64,000 nt of DNA from Phytoseiulus persimilis (lineage: Eukaryota; Arthropoda; Arachnida; Mesostigmata; Phytoseiidae): contig CM075104.1 in the NCBI GenBank assembly GCA_037576195.1, forward strand, positions 22,522,211 through 22,586,210, in the 5' to 3' direction. Below are positions 57,799 through 64,000 of this stretch, piece after piece. Numbering within the stretch: position 1 is the stretch's first letter; every line of letters starts with the position of its first letter. The notes under the pieces are model-generated. The model was not told the DNA's origin. It did not search any database and worked only from the letters and a program-made list of their open reading frames with translations. Position numbers and translations under genes: made by a program.

Positions 57799-60555
57799 CT
57801 GGAAATTAAGCGGGATCTGAACTCAGAGAATGACTTCGTCTGTTCGATTTCCCAAGTGGAACTGCCAGGGAGCGTCGGGAGGCTCCCGGGAACAGGAAAA
57901 AAACGCGCCCTCCAACAACCACAATGAGAAGAAAAGCGCTTATGCTCTGGCATCTCGAGGTTTCTCTCTCCGAGTCCGCTGAAGTCAGGAGCTTCAGATG
58001 AGAATCCTTGATTTCGTGAACAGCTCGATGGGACTTTCCTTTGTCCGGACAGACCCATCCGAGGGCAACAAAGCTGTTGTCGGAATGGATTCCCTTCATA
58101 TGACTCGCTCGGCGATCTTCATGAGCAGACTTTATTAGAAGCAACAGTTGTGGAGTTGCGTTGTACGCTGGATATTTGACCGGCGGGAGAATTGACGGGT
58201 AGTGACAGTGTTTTGTCCGGCGCGGGCACTCCCGTCGGCACGGTACCCTCGAGCACTCGAACTACATCGGGAGCTCGCCTGAGCTCAGTTTGCACCGGGT
58301 ATCTTCCAGAGGAGTGTTTGCTTCAATTCAAGCGTGCGCCGCGCGTGACCATCTTCGGGCAACAGTCCTTGGCATCACCTCGTTCATCCCGCGAAGTTGT
58401 TCTGCGTCACCGCCGTCTGCTGCGGTCATCGCACGCCGGAGTGACTGATGACATTTTTTGGACCGTACTTCTGCACACACCGCCCCGCGACGGGGAAACT
58501 CGGTTTTCAGGCGAGCGGTCCCCGAGGAGACATGGCTCCCGCATTACAGGTACCACCTCGCACTTGATGCAGCGACGCGATCATCTCGGTGATGAATTGG
58601 GCCCACGGTGGCGTAGTCCAGGGACTCATCAAAAAGATGGATTAATCCAATTTGATCTGCGGATATTCAACCTGGGGCGACGTCAGGCAGACCGGCCTGT
58701 GTGTTTCCAAGCGGTCAGGCCGCGTAATGGGCTCGACAAGCTAGCGGCAGTGGCTTCAATCAACATGAGCGCTCCTCCGAGTCTGCTACCAGCTCCTCAT
58801 CCGCTTTTCCGGCTGACCATTTGTCTGTTGTGAGCACGCCAGTACACACCGACCGGGCGGAAGACCTGAATCCGGAGCGTAATCGACACGAGACCACTCG
58901 CAATCGAGCGGCTGGAACCGTGGAGGAATTCCTTTTTCGCACGACCATGATCTCGCTATGATCCTCCAGTGCCGCCCCGGGGCTAGGGGAACGCCGTTCC
59001 GCTGCTCAAGTTATGTGTCTGCGTAAAGTAATTAGCAGAGATCAAGGAGATCGTGATATTAACCAACGAGAGTGCAACTTCGCCTTTTTCGCGAGAGAGG
59101 ATCGAGGTGGGAGGTGCTGATTGATGTTCGTGCCGCATTCGATTTGCATACTACAGCCACATCGGGACTCTAATTCCGCGATTCGCACACAAGGATCTCT
59201 GACGAGTGTGATTCACGCTTAAATTGATAGTCGCCACCGCCGATAGCTCGGATGAGTTGGATCCTCGTTTGAGGGGAGTTTGATTATCGACTGTCAGCTT
59301 GATGACTTCGGATTCTTTGTACCTATATCAACAGGGCGAGTGTGAAGCTTGGAACAAACGTGAGAGGGCAGCCGTGGCTGGGAGCACTCAGCGGAATTGC
59401 TTCGATGTGGAAGCCTCTCTCGAATCATAACAAGGAGAGAGCGTTGAAGGATGAAGTCTTCTCCGTGGAGATTTGTGGGAGCGGGTTGGAGAACCGCCCA
59501 GAACAGGCTGCTGCCAATTCTTCCCTCGACTGGCGTTCTCTCTAATGATCCGAGTGAAGGTATACTTCGGCAAGCGGATCACAAGTTCTTCTGATTCGTT
59601 CCGTTCGCGAAGACTGAGAGGAAGCAATTCGGGACCATCCGCACGCGAGTTGCCGAGATGTCGGGGGACTCGCGAGCAGTCAAGCCGGAAGGTCTGACGA
59701 AGGACGCCACGGGGTGACGTGCAAAGCACACGCAGCGAGGCCGCAACATTGAACGGCGAACGCGGGCCGACGACGTTCAAAAGCGTGCATCTTCTTCAGA
59801 GCTCATCAGGCTTTCAGCGGAATGAAGTTTTTGAGCGCTGCGTCGGGGAGCTCTAAGTGAAAGCGGGTGCTATCGGATCGAGATGATTATAGAGGCTCCC
59901 CTTGTACTCGCACTCCCCGAACGATGCCCAATGTGAGCAGGTGGGTCATCTCGATGAATGTCGTCGTCTCCAGGGAGAACCCTCCCGCATCGGAGGGGGG
60001 AGTCCTGGCGAAGAGGAGCCCATTGTATATTTCACGAGGTGATCCAAATCAAGATTCACATCGATGCATCTTCTTGACATTCCTGGCGTCCACAGATGAG
60101 TTCTAGACGAGACAGACTGATTAGTCTTTCTCCTGCGAGACTATTCAGTTTTCTTCCGAGTCATGGGCCGATTCAACTCCCATCCCCACGGGCCTCGCAC
60201 CGTGGGACCCCGTCTGCCTTCATCCTACCGACTCTCGTTTTAGCCAGGGTCGGTCTTCGGGACGACGACAGAAACGAGATGATTGCTCTCTTGTTCACTT
60301 CATTCCGGATGCTCTAGACGAGGACCACTCAACACGGAAATATTCTGCATGGATGTGACGTTCCTCTCATTGCTCGCATCCTTGATTTTGCTCATTCCAA
60401 GCGGGTTCCCTGAAGCAGCTAGAGTTTGTATTCAGGTGTGGAGCTCAAGCTAAGATTCGGAGCTCTTGACTCTTTGCTCCCTTGAGAACTCATGTTCATA
60501 GAACCTTCAGAGAACGAATCCTGGACGGAACAAAACGAGACATCGTATTAGCTCC
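57799..60555. other. No recognisable gene; presumed 5' region of the GPCR gene
   Basis: The GPCR's start exon and promoter should lie here on the minus strand. A 213-codon plus-strand frame at 58192-58833 begins at a non-ATG codon and has no motif. Two minus-strand frames at 57789-58144 overlap each other. None is called. Confidence 0.3.
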
Positions 60556-60948
60556 ATGTCGAAATCACTGATCAGCGAGCCGGAAAGTCTTCCTCCTCAG
60601 TATTTACTCTCCCAATATGGGAGGTCAGTCGAATGGAGACCAGAAGTACCAGAGTTCGAGCCAGAGGCCTCCAGCAGCGACACAGCGTTGGATTTCGACA
60701 GGCTGGAACTCCGTCCCCTCTTCGTATGAGTGTCCAAAGACTGTTTCCGAAGGAAGCTTGCACTGTGTGACCTCATTACTACCCTCGGAGTCGAATGCGG
60801 GGCATCGAGTTCCCGGCTGGCCAAGATTGTCCCTAGCCGATTTGAGCTCGGCAGTCCCGAATCAGCGTATCTTTAAAGCGATTTCGAATCAGTCCCGAAA
60901 GTGGAAAATGATTCCCCAGAACCCGAGACCCAAAGAGAAAGGGGCTGA
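60556..60948 (+). pseudogene. Stop-interrupted protein-like frame, unidentified
   Basis: An ATG-started frame (MSKSLISEPESLPPQYLL, then an acidic EFEPEASSSDTALDFDRLEL stretch) runs 57 codons to a TGA at 60727-60729. It stays open in the same frame to a TAA at 60874-60876 and a TGA at 60946-60948, with protein-like composition throughout (FRRKLALCDLITTLGVE; FESVPKVENDSPEPETQRER). This could be a decayed host gene or chance. On the minus strand the same DNA has a Ser-rich open frame (60597-60824) that may be the real one. No family was recognised. Confidence 0.2.
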
Positions 60949-63900
60949 TACTCATTTTGAGATGCCAGCGCCCGAGCACTTCGAAAAGGGCCCTCCATTC
61001 CCCTCTTCCTTTGTGCGAACCACATTCCATTTTTGCCCGAAGCTACGAACATCGTACGCTGACATCTGATCATGATGGCGCTGTTGGAAATGTCCGACAA
61101 GCAAATACATTTTCTCCCTTAATCCGCTCCTAATCATCACACAGAGCCTAACTATTTCGTCCAACTGTTGGGTAGGTGCTTGTAGTCCAAGAGAAAGAGA
61201 GAGAGAGAGTTGAGACAAGCAGCAGGAATATCCTCAGCTAAGGCTCGATGAGTCGCAACGTTCCGAATGTAAATGGAAAATAGGTTTGTCGAAGCCCTTC
61301 GCTACCTCGTTAGCGTAGATCGGAAGAGAGTACTGAGCCAGAAATGTTCAACCTTTCCGGTTCGCTTTGGAAGGCTTTCACGCCGTTGTGCTTCCTCCTG
61401 GGCTCCCGCTGAAATCTTTGAACTTCTTCGATCCCTTTCCCAGGCCCCGGCTTTCGGGCATCAAAACTTCGCGCTCGTCGAACAGAAAACTCGAGTAAGT
61501 TTTCCGCGATGAAACCGGCTGTGAGAACAGTTTCAATGTCGACGAAAGTGTGCCACACTCGGACGGACGAGTCTTGATTGCGGCTCGCATGGAAATAGTG
61601 ACGTATTGCTTATGAAGCTAGTCGAGCGCTAAAGCACGCAAATATTCGCGATATCTTCAGAAGTTCCCAGGTCTGATGCAAGTTTCTCGGCTTTCGAGCG
61701 GTGCCCATAGCAACGAAAACAGGATGTACATGTTCCCCTCCCCGCCTCGGGCCCAGATCATGACTTGGTGTCGATATTCACGGAGAAACGCTCTGCGATA
61801 GTTGGAATTCCCTCTCTCCTCCAAAGCGATTCAGTGCCGTCTATGGAATTTTCCCCTTGAGCGCGGATGCAGCCCGAGAATCGAAACTCTCCCTGAGACA
61901 TGTGGAGAAGAGTCGGACCAATGTAGGTGAAATGACAGTTTGCTCTGTTTTCAATTTCAGCGTTCTCGTAAGGCGGAAACGTGACTCCTTGGCTCAGACT
62001 CGGCGTCATCCAATGAGCACGGCAGCCGCCACATCTCCATCGCCAACGGATGAGATCGGATCGTTCCGCGAAGAGCTTCGAGCAGCAAATCCTCAAGTTT
62101 CGTTCGAATTTCCGCGACACGAGCTTCGTATCTCCGCATGCGTTTGTTTCTGCGTGACCTATCGAGCCACTCCAATTGCGCAGGAAGAGGTTCGCGGCTG
62201 AATCAGGAAGCCTCTTCTCGTAAATACGGTCTCACCAGCAACAGTCTCCTTCTGGTGCTGGGTTTCTTCGCTAAGATCTTGAGTGAAGACGACACGGAGC
62301 TGCGAGTTTCACGCTTCCATTTCCGAGAAAACTTGGCAAGGTTTCCCAATGGAGCTCGGCTAAGGCCCGCGTTATGTCCGCGGAGGATAGCCTGGAGGTG
62401 TTTCGCACGAATGGGCATTAATAGGGGAACCCAATCGTGGATGTCCTAGTTTGTCGTTCTCTCCAGAGGGAACGTTTTTCGAAGTCTCGTCCACTACGAA
62501 TCGATTTTTTTTGATGCTCTAATGCGCTCTAGATGCTGGGCTCTTATCCGGAGAAGCATGGCAGCACTTCGAGTCGGAATGTCAAGTCGGCGGCTGGCGA
62601 TCCACCGACAGGCGAGGTCATAAGAGACCGCTTTTTTCGACTTGCAAACTCTACTCTGTGGGAGTGCGGGCTCCGACTGCTTATTTCGAACTCGTGTTCG
62701 TGCACAGAGCGTCGAGGCACTATCCAATTACCGGAAACATTGTAAAACTCTTCTGCTTTTGAACTCCTCTATCAGGTAAGCCTAGAACCCGGCCTTTATA
62801 TGCACACGATCACAAATGTTCCTCCACAGACGCTGCTCTCGAGAGAACGTTGCTCGCCGATTCCAGCCGGACGCGTCGTTTGAGAACAGTCGCCGCTCGG
62901 TAGTCTTGAGCCAGCTGCTGATGTACCGAGCTCGAAAGGGCCGGGCTCTTCATAAAATGCTGAGCCGCTCGCGAGCATGAAATGCGTTCGAAAGCGCAAC
63001 GCGTCACTAGCCGTAATTGGGGAGATCTGAGCCAGGATGACATCGTCGAACTGCTCCGTACCGCAGATGGGTCTCGCAGCGGAGGTTCTCGCTTCTTCCG
63101 TTCCGACTGATCGTTGACTTCCGTTGGATCTGAGAGGTGTTGGCGGAACCCGACTTTCCACGAAGGAGTTCGTAACCCATAGACCGCCATGAGAACCGTC
63201 GCGCAAACAGGACTCCCCGATATTTCGTTGCTCACGTCGTAGCACAATGAACTCGTTAATGACGGTACAAAGCCACGTGGGTCTCCCAAAACGCTCGCAC
63301 GACGAACGAGGAAGCTGGCTGGACTCGAAGCGGACAGATGACGCACCAGCCCGCACTATTTTCCAGGAACAACTCAAATCAGCTGTTCAGGAGAATGCTG
63401 AAATCAGTTTTTTTTCCGGCGTTGTAACTGCGCGAGGTTCATTCTGGCTATCATATTACTGTCGTTGAGCGCCTGAGGATAGAGTCACGCGCGGAAGCGG
63501 AAAATTCGGCAAACCATGGGAGTGATTTCCATTGTTGCAGACATGTCGTTTCCGTTCACCGTGGGTATGGGGCCAACAACGCAACAGCGTACCCTCGAAG
63601 GAGCTTCCGCGGACCCTCGAGGAATCACGACTCTAGTTACAGGGAAACTGCTCTCCGAGCTGCGACGCTCAATCCGCGATGACATCTCTGTGCGTCATTC
63701 CAACCGATTGCTTCGTAAGCCTCTCCTCTATTGGGCTCGTTTTGTCACTTGCACAGACCACATTGTCACCAAGAACAGCTGCTATTGATCGTGCGTCTTC
63801 CTCGGTCGACCTGTACCTGCATCCAAAACCCTCGTCTCCCCGGTTCATCTCACGAGATAACGCTTGTGACTTTTCAGAAAGTGGCTCACGCTAAACCCCG

Positions 63901-64000
63901 TACGCTAGAGGAGAAACAGATTTCTTCAGAAAGTCAGCCCTGAGGATTGTTTCAGGAAGACTTCTGGGTAAGTTTTTCGAGATGTACTCACCGGAATCAT
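60949..64000. other. Unassigned region to the window end
   Basis: Several open frames exist on both strands. The most protein-like is on the minus strand at about 62175-61957: a charged, helix-prone stretch with RRYEARVAEIRTKLEDLLLE that could be coiled coil. The opposite strand there has a frame of similar quality behind a strong acceptor (TTTTCAATTTCAG at about 61960). A 193-codon minus-strand frame at 62796-63377 has no motif. Nothing can be named. Confidence 0.3.
61189..61210. repeat. (GA)n microsatellite
   Basis: A short purine tract dominated by AG/GA dinucleotides. Confidence 0.7.

Noticed and set aside
58192-58833. 213-codon plus-strand open frame
   Set aside because: No ATG at its start and no recognisable domain. 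The composition (Arg/Ser/Pro-rich) is typical of chance frames in G+C-rich DNA.
62796-63377. 193-codon minus-strand frame
   Set aside because: It overlaps a second minus-strand frame of 178 codons and neither has a motif, so at most one could be real and there is no basis to choose.

Overview
This is a window of animal nuclear DNA with about 50% G+C. Its genes are split by many short, mostly GT-AG introns, and the protein families are those of an invertebrate: a Zasp/PDZ Z-disc protein, a sulfakinin/CCK-like receptor, a divergent ionotropic receptor and an invertebrate-type Cys-loop channel. An arthropod is very likely. The compact introns, base composition and strong divergence of the receptor genes suggest a mite or another chelicerate, but that is inference and I recognise no species-specific marker. 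No rRNA, tRNA, CRISPR or bacterial feature was seen.

Layout, left to right. Positions 1-10.4 kb hold no gene I can name: there is a Tc1-like terminal repeat, one copy of a ~196-bp inverted-repeat element, a G16 run and one weak minus-strand coding candidate near 7.9-8.1 kb. From 10.4 to 19.2 kb lies a 14-exon plus-strand Zasp-like PDZ gene (862 aa) with an internal alternative 3' end giving a 417-aa form. A strand-ambiguous coding block at 20.06-20.5 kb separates it from a three-exon CTR/SLC31-type copper transporter (22.09-23.01 kb, plus strand). From 23.4 to 28.3 kb only unassigned reading frames are seen. A nine-exon SLC22-like transporter (498 aa) runs on the minus strand from 31.55 to 28.36 kb.

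The most striking locus is 35.55-48.84 kb. A minus-strand Cys-loop ligand-gated channel has eight phase-matched exons there. Its ~6.5-kb intron (42.26-48.78 kb) holds, on the opposite strand, four phase-matched exons of a divergent ionotropic-receptor-like gene (43.35-48.00 kb). That inner gene in turn carries a 444-bp hAT-type MITE and a second copy of the ~196-bp element in its own intron. From 51.6 to 57.8 kb the minus strand encodes the seven-helix core of a CCK/sulfakinin-type GPCR over six exons. From 57.8 kb to the end only weak, conflicting reading frames are visible.

The genes do not form one pathway. Three of the six (channel, ionotropic receptor, peptide GPCR) are neural or sensory membrane receptors, two are solute transporters and one is a muscle cytoskeleton protein. 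Exon boundaries were derived by hand from reading frame, splice signals and phase. The main models are phase-consistent from end to end, which is the strongest internal support for them. N-termini of the channel, the ionotropic receptor and the GPCR, and the C-terminus of the GPCR, were not found.
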